A program made the translations under genes and the position numbers. From positions 5,146,001-5,210,000 of the forward strand of contig OZ244139.1 in assembly GCA_965216205.1 (NCBI GenBank): 64,000 bases of DNA. Reading direction: 5' to 3'. Origin of the DNA: CADEDH01 sp965216205. GTDB lineage: Bacteria > Actinomycetota > Acidimicrobiia > Acidimicrobiales > SZUA-35. Below the pieces are notes generated by a model. The model made no database searches and was not told where the DNA came from. It worked only from the letters and a program-made list of their open reading frames with translations. Every line of letters starts with the position of its first letter. The stretch's first letter is position 1. Positions 1-7,950 of the stretch are shown here, piece by piece.

Positions 1-20
1 ACTTCTACCCGGAGGAGTGA
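1..20 (+). CDS. possible 3' end of a gene entering from the left
   Basis: Frame 3 reads Phe-Tyr-Pro-Glu-Glu and stops with TGA at 18-20. A short GC-rich inverted repeat (arms GTCGGC and GCCGAC, about 26-41) follows and could help termination. It would converge on the amidohydrolase ending at 48. Five codons cannot identify a gene, so this is only a note that the edge may cut one. Confidence 0.2.
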
Positions 21-47
21 CCGGGGTCGGCGACCGCCGACGAGGAG

Positions 48-1187
48 TCAGGCCGTGGCGGGGAGCTTGTCGGTGTCGATGTTGTAGAGCTCCACCACGT
101 TGCCCCACACCATGCGCTCACGCTCGGCGTCGGGAACGCCCTGCATGATCCGATCGAGGATCGGGATGGAGTTGGGCCAGATGGCGTCGTGGTGGGGGTA
201 GTCGTTCCCCCACACGAGGTTGTCGACCCCGATCAGCTCCCGGGTGAGGATCCCGGCCTCGTCATCCTCGAAGGTCACCCAGAAGTTCCGATCGAAGTAC
301 TCCGACGGCTTCATGGTGAGGTAGTCGACGGCGAACTTCGGGGTGCGGTAGATCGCGTGGTCGAAGCGCTGCTTGAAGTGGGCGACCCACCCGGTCTCGA
401 ACTCGGCGAGCACGAACTTCAGCCCGGGGAACCGCTCGACCACCCCGCCGCAGATCAGGTCCATCACCGAGTTGGCGATCGTCGTGTGGGCCAGCGTGTA
501 CCCCTTGATCGTGCCGCCGGGGGTGCCCCAGTGCTTCGGGAGACCGCAGTCGAACGACGTGCCGGTGAAGATGTGCATCGTGACCGGCAGGTCCATCGCC
601 TGGAACTCGGCCCAGAGCGGGTCGTAGGCGGGGTCGCTGTAGGGCTTCTCGATCGGGGCGTGCGACGGGATGGAGAACCCCCGCACTCCTTTCTCGCCGG
701 AGCGGCGGATCTCCTTCACGCAGGCGTCGACGTCGGGTACCGGCAGGCAGCCGATCCCGATGAGCCGGTCGGGCGCCGGTGAGCAGTACTCGAACACCCA
801 GTCGTTGTGGCGCTCGAACGCAGCGGCCCGGATGTCGTCCTCGGGGATGGCGAAGGTGAACATCGACAGGCTCGGGTACATGACCTCGCCGACGATGCCG
901 TCCCTGGCCTGCTCGTCGAGCCGCTTCGTCGGGTCCCGCACGCCCGGGTTGAGCCCGTCGTAGCCCCTGGCTATGAGCTCGTCGGTCTTCGGGTCGTCGA
1001 GGCGGTTCCCGGCGATCCCGAGCCGCCCGACCGGCACCGGCCGGTTGCCCGGCATCACCAGGAAGTCGCCCTTCGCCCCCTTGAAGCCGCTCTCGATCCG
1101 TGGCGCCTTGTCGCCGAACCGATCGGTGAGACCCTCGAAGACCTCTCGTGCTTCGACCACGTGTGAGTCGCAGGAATAGTGCCGCAT
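48..1187 (-). CDS. amidohydrolase family 2 (ACMSD-like TIM-barrel metal hydrolase)
   Basis: About 379 residues. The N-terminal DSHVVE corresponds to the metal-binding HxH region of amidohydrolase-2 proteins, although the first His is Ser here. The C-terminal WGNDYPHHDA carries the expected metal/catalytic Asp, and HTTIANS and LAEFETGW sit where family motifs occur. Members hydrolyse or decarboxylate ring-cleavage products and related acids; this substrate is unknown. A GTG at 1196 is possible, but the ATG at 1187 has GAGGAG eight bases upstream and is preferred. The gene stands alone, divergent from the sigma-factor gene about 80 bp away. Confidence 0.85.
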   Translation of the reverse strand: MRHYSCDSHVVEAREVFEGLTDRFGDKAPRIESGFKGAKGDFLVMPGNRPVPVGRLGIAGNRLDDPKTDELIARGYDGLNPGVRDPTKRLDEQARDGIVGEVMYPSLSMFTFAIPEDDIRAAAFERHNDWVFEYCSPAPDRLIGIGCLPVPDVDACVKEIRRSGEKGVRGFSIPSHAPIEKPYSDPAYDPLWAEFQAMDLPVTMHIFTGTSFDCGLPKHWGTPGGTIKGYTLAHTTIANSVMDLICGGVVERFPGLKFVLAEFETGWVAHFKQRFDHAIYRTPKFAVDYLTMKPSEYFDRNFWVTFEDDEAGILTRELIGVDNLVWGNDYPHHDAIWPNSIPILDRIMQGVPDAERERMVWGNVVELYNIDTDKLPATA

Positions 1188-1264
1188 GACGAACACTCCT
1201 CGTTCGCGTTCCTGACGTCGAATCTAGGACACCGGCGGTCCGGCGGTCACACTCGGGTGGTTTC

Positions 1265-1774
1265 GTGTGTCATGGAGGTATGGGCGCCACCCCCGCGACC
1301 GACGAGGCGATCTTCGAGGAGCTCTATCCTCCGCTGCGCCGGTTCGCTGCCGTGGTGGCCGACCTCGACGTCGATCCCGACGACCTCGTCCAGGACGCAC
1401 TTGCGGCGACGCTCGCCCGTCATCGTTTGTCCGATCTCCGCCGGCCCGGCGCGTACCTGAGGCGGGCCATCCTGAACACGGCGGCGAACCATCGGCGCCG
1501 GGCGGGACATCTCCGTCGACTCCTCCCCAAGCTGGTCCCGGACCCCGCCACGGTCGACGCGTACCCGTCGGACCTGTCGATCCTCGACCAACTCGACCCC
1601 ACGGACCGGGCCGTCCTCTATCTCGCCGACGTCGCCCGACTTCGCCACACCGAGATCGCGAGCGAGCTCGGCATCTCCGAGTCTGCGGTCCGAAAACGAG
1701 CCAGCAGGGGACGCCGGCGCCTGCGAGACGCCGAGCGCACCGGCATCCCGACGACGATGGGAGAGGCACCGTGA
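1265..1774 (+). CDS. ECF-type RNA polymerase sigma factor
   Basis: About 169 residues with the two-domain layout of small sigma-70 factors. Region 2 spans roughly residues 16-80 (IFEELYPPLRRF, then DDLVQDAL, then AYLRRAILNTAANHRRR). Region 4 spans roughly 108-155 and holds the helix-turn-helix HTEIASELGISESAVRKR. It would direct core polymerase to a small regulon. The start is uncertain: GTG 1265 follows a weak GGGTGG, while ATG 1280 lies one base after GGAGG, which is too close. The stop overlaps the next gene's GTG start by 4 bp (GTGA), so the two are translationally coupled, as sigma/anti-sigma pairs often are. Confidence 0.85.
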   Translation: MCHGGMGATPATDEAIFEELYPPLRRFAAVVADLDVDPDDLVQDALAATLARHRLSDLRRPGAYLRRAILNTAANHRRRAGHLRRLLPKLVPDPATVDAYPSDLSILDQLDPTDRAVLYLADVARLRHTEIASELGISESAVRKRASRGRRRLRDAERTGIPTTMGEAP

Positions 1775-3102
1775 GCACCGAGGAGCTGTTACGCATCCGG
1801 GCCGAGCGGGGCGACGCCCGAGGGTCCACCACCGTGTGGCGGGCGGCCAACCGTGCTGTGGCCGATGGACGGGGCACGCTCGATCGCGAGCCTCGGGAAC
1901 CGTCGCGGGGTCCGTTCCGCACCGCGGTCGCGGTGGCGGCGATCGTCGTGCTGGGCGCCATGTTCGCAGCGCCCTACCTCATCGACGACGCGGCGCCGCC
2001 CAGCTCTGCCGATCGGGTGGGCGAAGCCGATGCTGCGTTCGACGGGTCCAGCGAGACCGACGAGTCCGGTGGATCCGACGAGGTTGGTGGGTCCGAGGAA
2101 GCCGTGCTCCCCGACCCGATCCTGATCGAGGGCATGGAGCTCGAGATGGTCATCGCACCGCTCGAGGGCGCCGGCGGCGGAGGGGCCAGCATCTTCCACC
2201 GGGCGGTCATCGGCGAGGAGGTACCGGTTGACCGCGGCGACGAGGCGCCGCCGACGCTGGTGTTCGCCGACCTGGATCAGCCCTTCGACGGGCCCATCGT
2301 GGTGATCCAGAGTCTCGTCGGAGGCGGGTTCAGGACGGCGGGCGCGAACCTCGACGAGGCGGAGCTCCGGAACCTGAGCGACGGTGCCATCCGGGGGGAC
2401 GGTCCCGATGACGGCTGGGGGTTGAGCCCCGAGACCGGACTGGCCGAGGTCGCCCAACTCGGCGGCGACATCGCCGACGGAATCGATCTGGGCTGGCAGC
2501 TCGACTTCGCCAGCGGCGCACAGCAGGCGACGATCCAGGCAGAACCGGCCGTCGTCGACGGGCCGTGGCAGTGGCTCGCCCGCCTGCTCCTCGGGTACGA
2601 CGGCGCCCTCCTGGCGACGACCGAGTCGATCGAGGTGCTGGGTGAAGCGGGGATCGCAATCGGGACGATGGCCAGGAACGAGGAGATCGTCTGGTCCAGC
2701 GGCGAGAACGTCTACCGGCTGACGGCGGGGGTGGTGCGATCGGATACGCACGAGGTGGTGTCGGCGTCGCCGTACGTCGATCGGCTCCGTCTCGTCGATC
2801 GCGCCGAGTGGTCGGACGCGGTCGACCGGGCGTCGGCCCGCTCGGTCGGCGAGCTCATCGGCGAGGTCTTCCAGCTCGTCGGTCTCGGCGTGCTCGTGCT
2901 CGGGGGGCTCCTCTTGATCGTGGTCCAGCGGCGCTGGTGGCTGGGGGCCGGCGCGCTGGCGGCGGCCCTCACCTTCCTGTTCTTCGCCACGGCGTCGAGC
3001 GCGCCGCTGATGGCGCTGCTGCTCTTCGTCGTGGGCGTCGCCTGGCTGGCCACCAACGGCAACGGTCGCCTGCGGGACCAGCCGGATCTCCGTGATCAGT
3101 AA
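1771..3102 (+). CDS. membrane protein coupled to the sigma factor (putative anti-sigma)
   Basis: 443 residues. A cytoplasmic N-terminus of about 48 residues precedes one membrane segment (about 50-68, TAVAVAAIVVLGAMF), an acidic Ser/Gly/Glu linker (about 75-110) and a long extracytoplasmic part without a recognised domain. Three more hydrophobic segments end the protein (within about 360-435). Single-pass topology with a cytoplasmic N-terminus and GTGA coupling to the sigma gene suggest an anti-sigma factor or sensor. No zinc-binding HxxxCxxC anti-sigma motif is visible, and a three-helix tail is not usual for that class. The stop overlaps the converging dehydrogenase by 7 bp. Confidence 0.6.
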   Translation: MSTEELLRIRAERGDARGSTTVWRAANRAVADGRGTLDREPREPSRGPFRTAVAVAAIVVLGAMFAAPYLIDDAAPPSSADRVGEADAAFDGSSETDESGGSDEVGGSEEAVLPDPILIEGMELEMVIAPLEGAGGGGASIFHRAVIGEEVPVDRGDEAPPTLVFADLDQPFDGPIVVIQSLVGGGFRTAGANLDEAELRNLSDGAIRGDGPDDGWGLSPETGLAEVAQLGGDIADGIDLGWQLDFASGAQQATIQAEPAVVDGPWQWLARLLLGYDGALLATTESIEVLGEAGIAIGTMARNEEIVWSSGENVYRLTAGVVRSDTHEVVSASPYVDRLRLVDRAEWSDAVDRASARSVGELIGEVFQLVGLGVLVLGGLLLIVVQRRWWLGAGALAAALTFLFFATASSAPLMALLLFVVGVAWLATNGNGRLRDQPDLRDQ

Positions 3103-4088
3103 CCGAGTTGCTTGTCGACCACCCCGTCGAGCGGTTCGCCCCTCTGGGCTCGCCTGAGGTTGTCGACGAAGCGGGCGACGTTGCGGGGCGCCCGCAACTG
3201 GCTCGCGCCGGCCGTGTGGGGGGTCATCGCCACGTTGTCGAGCGTGAAGAGCTCGTGGTCCTTGGGTAGCGGCTCGCCGGGGGCGACGTCGAGGGCAGCG
3301 CCCCCGAGGTGGCCCTTCAGGGCGTCGACCAGTGCCGGTCCGTCGATCACCTCGCCACGGGTCACGTTGACCACGTAGGAGCCGGGCTTCATCTTGGCGA
3401 ACACGTCGGCGTCGAACAGCTTGTCGGTCTCGGGGGTGAGCGGGCAGCACACGGCGACCACATCGGACTGGGCGAGGAGGTCGTCGAGACGGTCGGCCGG
3501 CCACACCTCGTCGACCCCGTGATCGGGGGGTGAGGGGTACTCGTCGACCGCGATCGTGCTCATCCCGAACGCCACCGCCCGCTTCGCCATCGCCCGCCCG
3601 GTTCCGCCGAAGCCCACGATGCCCATCGTCATCCCTTCGAGCTCGACCTCCTTCATCCGCATGTCGACCCGGTTCTCCCAGGCGTCGGGACCGAGCTTGA
3701 TGGCGGTGTGGATCTGGCGGGTGAGGGCGAGGAGGAGCCCCCAACCGGTGTCGGCCAGGTGGCCGCCGACCAGGCCCTTCTCGCCGGTGAGGATCACGTC
3801 GCTGTTCACGAACGCAGGGAACATGAGCGAGTCGACGCCCGAGGCGATCGCATGCACCCACCGGAGCTTCGGGACGGCCGGGAAGAGCCGCTCGGTGACG
3901 ATGCCGAGGATCACCTCCACGTCGGCCCCCATCGACGCCGCCTCCTTGATGTTCTTCGCCACCTGGATGGTGGAGCCGTTGGGGGCGGCGGCCCCGATGT
4001 CCTGGAGGTACTCGGGCTTGGCCTCTGGCATCGTCAAACCCTCGATCACGAGGATGTTGGTCGGGCCGTCGAGCTGGATCGTGGTCAT
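3096..4088 (-). CDS. D-isomer-specific 2-hydroxyacid dehydrogenase
   Basis: 330 residues with the family fold. The NAD-binding motif GIVGFGGTGRAMA lies near residue 150. The catalytic triad is represented by Arg in VNVTRGEVID, Glu in APGEPLP and His in TPHTAG. The enzyme would interconvert a 2-hydroxy acid and a 2-oxo acid with NAD(P); phosphoglycerate, glyoxylate or another acid cannot be told apart. The start is ATG 4088, with GGGGGA just upstream. It is convergent with, and overlaps by 7 bp, the membrane gene on the other strand, and is divergent from the E2-like gene across a 211-bp region holding a 13-bp tandem repeat. Confidence 0.85.
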   Translation of the reverse strand: MTTIQLDGPTNILVIEGLTMPEAKPEYLQDIGAAAPNGSTIQVAKNIKEAASMGADVEVILGIVTERLFPAVPKLRWVHAIASGVDSLMFPAFVNSDVILTGEKGLVGGHLADTGWGLLLALTRQIHTAIKLGPDAWENRVDMRMKEVELEGMTMGIVGFGGTGRAMAKRAVAFGMSTIAVDEYPSPPDHGVDEVWPADRLDDLLAQSDVVAVCCPLTPETDKLFDADVFAKMKPGSYVVNVTRGEVIDGPALVDALKGHLGGAALDVAPGEPLPKDHELFTLDNVAMTPHTAGASQLRAPRNVARFVDNLRRAQRGEPLDGVVDKQLGY

Positions 4089-4140
4089 GGGGTCCCCCGG
4101 ATCGAATGGGCGCTGCCGCGCGATCACAGGGCGGTGTCGC

Positions 4141-4192
4141 GGTGCGACGGCCCGGTGTGACCACACGGTGCGATCGCACGGTGCGATGTCGA
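4141..4192. repeat. four-copy 13-bp tandem repeat in a divergent intergenic region
   Basis: GGTGYGA recurs at 4141, 4154, 4167 and 4180, exactly 13 bp apart. The third copy is part of a perfect 12-bp palindrome, GTGCGATCGCAC (4168-4179). It sits between the divergent dehydrogenase (start 4088) and E2-like gene (start 4300), where operators are expected. Regulatory function is inferred from position and regularity only. Confidence 0.5.
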
Positions 4193-4299
4193 ACGTACCC
4201 GGCGCCCTCCGATGGGAGCCAGTGCCAGGCGCGCGAGCGGCGAACCGCACCACTCCTGCTCCGGGCCGGGCCGGGACCGGGCCGTTAGGATCGAGAAGC

Positions 4300-5547
4300 A
4301 TGGCCGGTGATCGACAGGAGTTCCTGCTGCCGACCGTCGACGAGGGGGCGACGCAGGCCACCGTGGTCCGCTGGCTGGTGGCGCCCGGCGATCGGGTGCT
4401 GGTGGACCGACCCGTTTGCCTGGTCGACGTCGGTGTCGACGGGCGCGAGCGGCTGCTAGAGCTGACGTCGCCGTTCAAGGGGACGGTCGTGTCGGTCGGT
4501 GCCGACGCCGGCGATGCGGTCCGGGTGGGCGAGATGCTCCTCACCGTCGCCGGCGACAACCGGGCCGACGGCGGGAAGGGCCGCGCCGACGATCACCGCC
4601 ACTCTCCCCTCGTTCGCCGACTGGCCAACGACTTCGGCGTGGACCTCACGACTATCGCCGGGACCGGACCAGGTGGACGTATCACCCGGGTAGACGTGCA
4701 GCGCGCCGCCTTCCCCGACGACCCGGTGCTCGGTTCGGAGGCACCCGCCCAGGCCGACGTCCCCGACGTCGGCAACGACCCGGCGCCTGACTCGGATGGG
4801 CCCGTTCACGCCCACAGCGACGACAACCCGGCGCTCGCCTCGGAACCGGGTTCGCCGGCGGCTGCGGCGAGCGAATCCGGCGATCGGGGTGAGTCGGTGC
4901 AGCACGCGAAGCAGGCGCACCGGGGGACCCGAGCCAACCCGACGAACGAGGGCGCGCCGGCCGACGGTCGGACGTTCGCGATGTCGGCCACGGCCGACGC
5001 CGGGCAGCTCCTCCGCGCTCACGAGCGGTTGGCCGACGGCGACGACGGTCCGGTGGCGATGGACGCGCTGTTCGTGCGGATCGTCGCCATGGCGGCACGA
5101 GACCTGCCGCTGTTCGCCGAGGTCGACGCGGCCGTCACCGTCGGCTTCGCCCGTCTGACCGACAACCGCGTGGTGGACGCTGAGATCTCCGCGCCCCACG
5201 ACCTCCCGCTGGCCGACCTCGATCGCCGCATGCACGAGGTGACGGTCCGCGCCCAGCGGGGCCGGTCGACGGTCAGCGACGTGCCGCCGGCGGTGACCGT
5301 GATCGATGCCGGCGGGCTCGGGATGACCACGATGACGCCGCTCCTGGCCCCCGGAGCGGCGGCGACCATCGCGTTCGGGCGGCTGGAGCCACGCCCGTGG
5401 TTGGTCGACGGCGCCGTCCGCAACGGCTGGCTGCTCACCGCCACCGGCACGTTCGACGCTGCCAGGGTCGACGTTGCGCTCGCCGCCCTGCTCCTCCGTC
5501 GGATCAGGCTCTACGCCGAGGACCCGATCCTGGCCTTCGCCGGTTGA
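4300..5547 (+). CDS. degenerate 2-oxoacid dehydrogenase E2-like protein
   Basis: 415 residues in E2 order: a lipoyl-like domain (about 7-87), a peripheral-subunit-binding domain (about 102-137, SPLVRRLANDFGVD then GTGPGGRITRVDV), a long acidic linker (about 138-220) and a chloramphenicol-acetyltransferase-like domain (about 225-415). Two key features are missing. The usual DK(A) lipoylation site is replaced by DGRER, with no lysine at the hairpin. The terminal HxxxDG motif is replaced by TFDAARVDVA, without His. Normal lipoyl-dependent acyl transfer is therefore unlikely. No E1 or E3 gene is nearby. ATG 4300 follows AGGA. The stop lies inside a palindrome. Confidence 0.75.
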   Translation: MAGDRQEFLLPTVDEGATQATVVRWLVAPGDRVLVDRPVCLVDVGVDGRERLLELTSPFKGTVVSVGADAGDAVRVGEMLLTVAGDNRADGGKGRADDHRHSPLVRRLANDFGVDLTTIAGTGPGGRITRVDVQRAAFPDDPVLGSEAPAQADVPDVGNDPAPDSDGPVHAHSDDNPALASEPGSPAAAASESGDRGESVQHAKQAHRGTRANPTNEGAPADGRTFAMSATADAGQLLRAHERLADGDDGPVAMDALFVRIVAMAARDLPLFAEVDAAVTVGFARLTDNRVVDAEISAPHDLPLADLDRRMHEVTVRAQRGRSTVSDVPPAVTVIDAGGLGMTTMTPLLAPGAAATIAFGRLEPRPWLVDGAVRNGWLLTATGTFDAARVDVALAALLLRRIRLYAEDPILAFAG

Positions 5548-5611
5548 CCCCCCGAAATTCGTCGAGTTGACAGCGCCTCGCGCTGCAAGGTCGACGAAAT
5601 TCGGGGGGTCA
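5545..5611. terminator. 67-bp palindrome supplying stop codons for two converging genes
   Basis: Perfect 21-bp arms at 5545-5565 and 5591-5611 (TGACCCCCCGAAATTCGTCGA and its complement, here split by reading: TGACCCCCC, then GAAATTCGTCGA) flank a 25-nt centre that holds a second small stem, CAGCGC-CTC-GCGCTG. The first three bases are the TGA of the E2-like gene. The last three, read on the minus strand, are the TGA of the transglutaminase gene. A bidirectional terminator is the simplest role. The core recurs at 22204-22253, so this is also a dispersed repeat. Confidence 0.8.
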
Positions 5612-6532
5612 GCTTCGCCGGCCGCGGTCGTCGAGTCGCACCTCGATCAGCGGGTCGCCGTAGGGCGAGGCCTGGGTGATCGTCGGGCCGGGGTGGAGGC
5701 CGTCGTCGGCCCGGTAGCGCTCGTGGAGGGCGCGCTCGGCTTCCTGGTCGCCACTGTCGGCCGCCACGACGAGCTCGGCAACGGGGTCGAGCCAGTCGGC
5801 GTCGGCAGCATCGACCGGTTCGCCCGGCTCGCCGATCCGACCCCAGCCGTCCCACAGCAGGAGCTCGTCGCCGAAGCGGTGGGCGATCTCGTAGATGACC
5901 TCGTCGAACACGAACCGCTCGCCGCTGAAGAGGGGCAGCTCTGGGTCGACCCCGTAGGTCGCCGGGTCGAGGTCGCCTCGCCGGTAGCCGAGCCACACCT
6001 GGGCCGCCGTCACGAAGCCGGGGCTGTCGAGCTCGCGGTGACCCATGTCGAGCGGGTCGGGGATCGCATCGCTCGGGGCGTCGAGCTCGGCATCGAATCG
6101 CTGCCAGCGACCGTCGAGCCACGCCTCGACGATGACGTGGTCGTGGTGCCATCCGTCGACGAAGTAGCCGGCGAAGCCGACCCTCGACCGGGCCGGGATG
6201 CCGTGGGACCGCAGCACGCCGAGGGAGAAGAGCGTGTGGTCGCGGCAGCACCCCTGGACCCGTTGGGTCGGCGGGCGTTCCTCGTGGAGCGGCGCGGGGT
6301 GACGATCATGGTCGAGCGTGAGGATCGCTTCGAGCCAGCGGGCGTTGACATCGAGCCGGGTGTCGGCCGGGAGCTCGTGGCCCGACGCGCGGTAGTGCAC
6401 GATGACGTTCCTCGCCACCTCAGAGAGCGCAGCCGGGTCTGCGGGTACCGCCTCGAGGCGCGCCCGGTGCCGTCCCGGGTCGGAGTACGCGCTGTGTCGT
6501 GCGTGATCGACCGCCAACGGTGGCTCGCTCAT
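5609..6532 (-). CDS. transglutaminase-like domain protein
   Basis: 307 residues. The middle carries the transglutaminase-core triad: Cys in GCCRDHTLFS, His in WHHDHVIVEAW and Asp in QRFDAELD. Bacterial members are usually cysteine proteases, amidases or cross-linking enzymes. The flanking sequence (HSAYSDPGRH at the start, ERALHERYRADDG near the end) gives no further assignment. No signal peptide or membrane segment is seen, so it is probably cytoplasmic. ATG 6532 has a strong GGGGAGGGG upstream. The stop codon is formed by the end of the 5545-5611 palindrome. Confidence 0.8.
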   Translation of the reverse strand: MSEPPLAVDHARHSAYSDPGRHRARLEAVPADPAALSEVARNVIVHYRASGHELPADTRLDVNARWLEAILTLDHDRHPAPLHEERPPTQRVQGCCRDHTLFSLGVLRSHGIPARSRVGFAGYFVDGWHHDHVIVEAWLDGRWQRFDAELDAPSDAIPDPLDMGHRELDSPGFVTAAQVWLGYRRGDLDPATYGVDPELPLFSGERFVFDEVIYEIAHRFGDELLLWDGWGRIGEPGEPVDAADADWLDPVAELVVAADSGDQEAERALHERYRADDGLHPGPTITQASPYGDPLIEVRLDDRGRRS

Positions 6533-6778
6533 GTCAGGCCCCTCCCCATTCGGGTACCACCGCGACGCTAGCGCCAACCGCTGGCCCCCGATCACGGGCG
6601 TTCGATGCCACATGAACGGCCACCTGCCGTGCCGATCGCGGGCGAAACCAAGCGTGAATGATGCATCGCACCCGCGATCGGTCAGTGCCGCCGCCCCGGC
6701 CACCGCATTGTCGGCGACGCAGACGAGTTCGCAACCTCTCGACACAACGCCTTTCAATCCAACGAGGTTGCCGAGATC

Positions 6779-7602
6779 GTGCCCGCCCAGCGACTTCGCC
6801 GAGCAGAGCGTCGGGGCGAACTTCGTCGCCTGGCGCCCCGTGTGTGGGCGGTGGACGCGCTCGGTCATCCACCCGGCCAGGCGATGCGGGCAGCCGCGGT
6901 CGCCCGGTCGGGGGCGGCGGTCGCCCATCGGGCCTCGGCATGGCTGCACCGATGGATCGAGGAGCGGCCTCCGAGCCGGAGATCGGGGTGCCGCGGTCCG
7001 GTCGAACGACGGCGGCAGACGTCCACCGGTTCTGGTGTGGGCGGATCGACCCCGACTCCGACATCACGGTCATCGACCACATTCCGACCCTGAACGCCGC
7101 CGCCACGCTGTGCCTGCTCGGCCGCGCAGCGTCGACCCCGGTCGTGGAACGCTGTCTCGACGAGTTCACGAGGTGCCACTCGGAGCTGTGGCTCACCGAG
7201 ACGCTCGATCGGCTCCACGCACCCAACTGCCGAGGCACGTCGACGTTGACGAGGATCCTCGACGAACCGAGACGGGCGGCTGGTCCGACGGAATCGTGGT
7301 TCGAGCGGGTCGTCGCCGACCTGCTGGCCTGCGATGCCTTCCCGCCTGTGGAGCTCCAGTATCCGGTGGTCGCGTTCCCTGCGATGCGGCTCGGTATCGA
7401 GGCGCACAGTCGCACGTACCACTGGGGCCCCTCGGCCGAGAACGCCGACAACCTGCGTGATCTCTCCCTCAGCGGCGCAGGCTGGCAGCTCCTCAACGTG
7501 ACCTGGTCCCAGCTCGAGGACCCGACAGCGTTCGTCGAGCGGGTAGCCCAGGCAGTAGCCGCCCGCCGTGCACTGCTCGGGAGCACAGACGGTCACCGAT
7601 GA
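6779..7602 (+). pseudogene. frameshifted AbiEi-like / DUF559-type protein
   Basis: Two frames together make one protein. The first (from GTG 6779) gives RRAERRGELRRLAPRVWAVD and AVAHRASAWLHRW, the winged-helix N-terminus typical of actinobacterial AbiEi-family antitoxin-like proteins. The second, one frame lower, takes over at about 6965-6990 and runs from EIGVPRSGRT through ITVIDHIPTLNAAATLCLLG to LGIEAHSRTYHW and AGWQLLNVTW, the nuclease-like C-terminus of the same group. One missing base would explain the break. It may be real decay or a sequence error. No toxin gene is adjacent; such proteins are often orphans in actinobacteria. The 246 bp upstream hold nothing recognisable. Confidence 0.6.
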
Positions 7603-7675
7603 CACCGATCGCTGGCAAAACCCGTCAACAACGACCGATCCCACCCGCGAACGGGAGTGGCGGTACGGTCGGATG

Positions 7676-7918
7676 ATGGTCGACGACGGGTTGCGAGAGG
7701 GTTGGCGGTCGACGCCGCATCCCGACCGGTTCGGGCCCGGGCACCGAGGCCACGAGGCGGCGATGGCCGCCCACGACGCTGCGGTCGACGCCGGGCACGA
7801 CGGCTACATCGATCCGACCACGGGCCTGTTCGTGATGACGGCCACGGCGCTCGCCGCTCGACCGTGCTGCGATCAGGGGTGCCGTCACTGCCCGTGGGTC
7901 GCCGCGCCGCGAGCGTGA
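7676..7918 (+). CDS. DUF5522 family small protein
   Basis: 80 residues. The C-terminus GYIDPTTGLFVMTA followed by CCDQGCRHCPW matches the DUF5522 hallmark, in which a CC-x-x-x-C-x-x-C cluster follows a short beta strand. The four cysteines suggest metal or cluster binding, but no function is established. Adjacent ATGs at 7673 and 7676 are both possible; neither has a clear ribosome-binding site. It follows the frameshifted AbiEi-like gene and precedes the dioxygenase operon. Confidence 0.7.
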   Translation: MVDDGLREGWRSTPHPDRFGPGHRGHEAAMAAHDAAVDAGHDGYIDPTTGLFVMTATALAARPCCDQGCRHCPWVAAPRA

Positions 7919-7950
7919 CCGCCGTGTCATCGGCGTTCTAGCTTGGACAC

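Noticed and set aside
189..782. Plus-strand open frame opposite the first amidohydrolase
   Set aside because: Shadow frame of the minus-strand gene; no start signal or domain.
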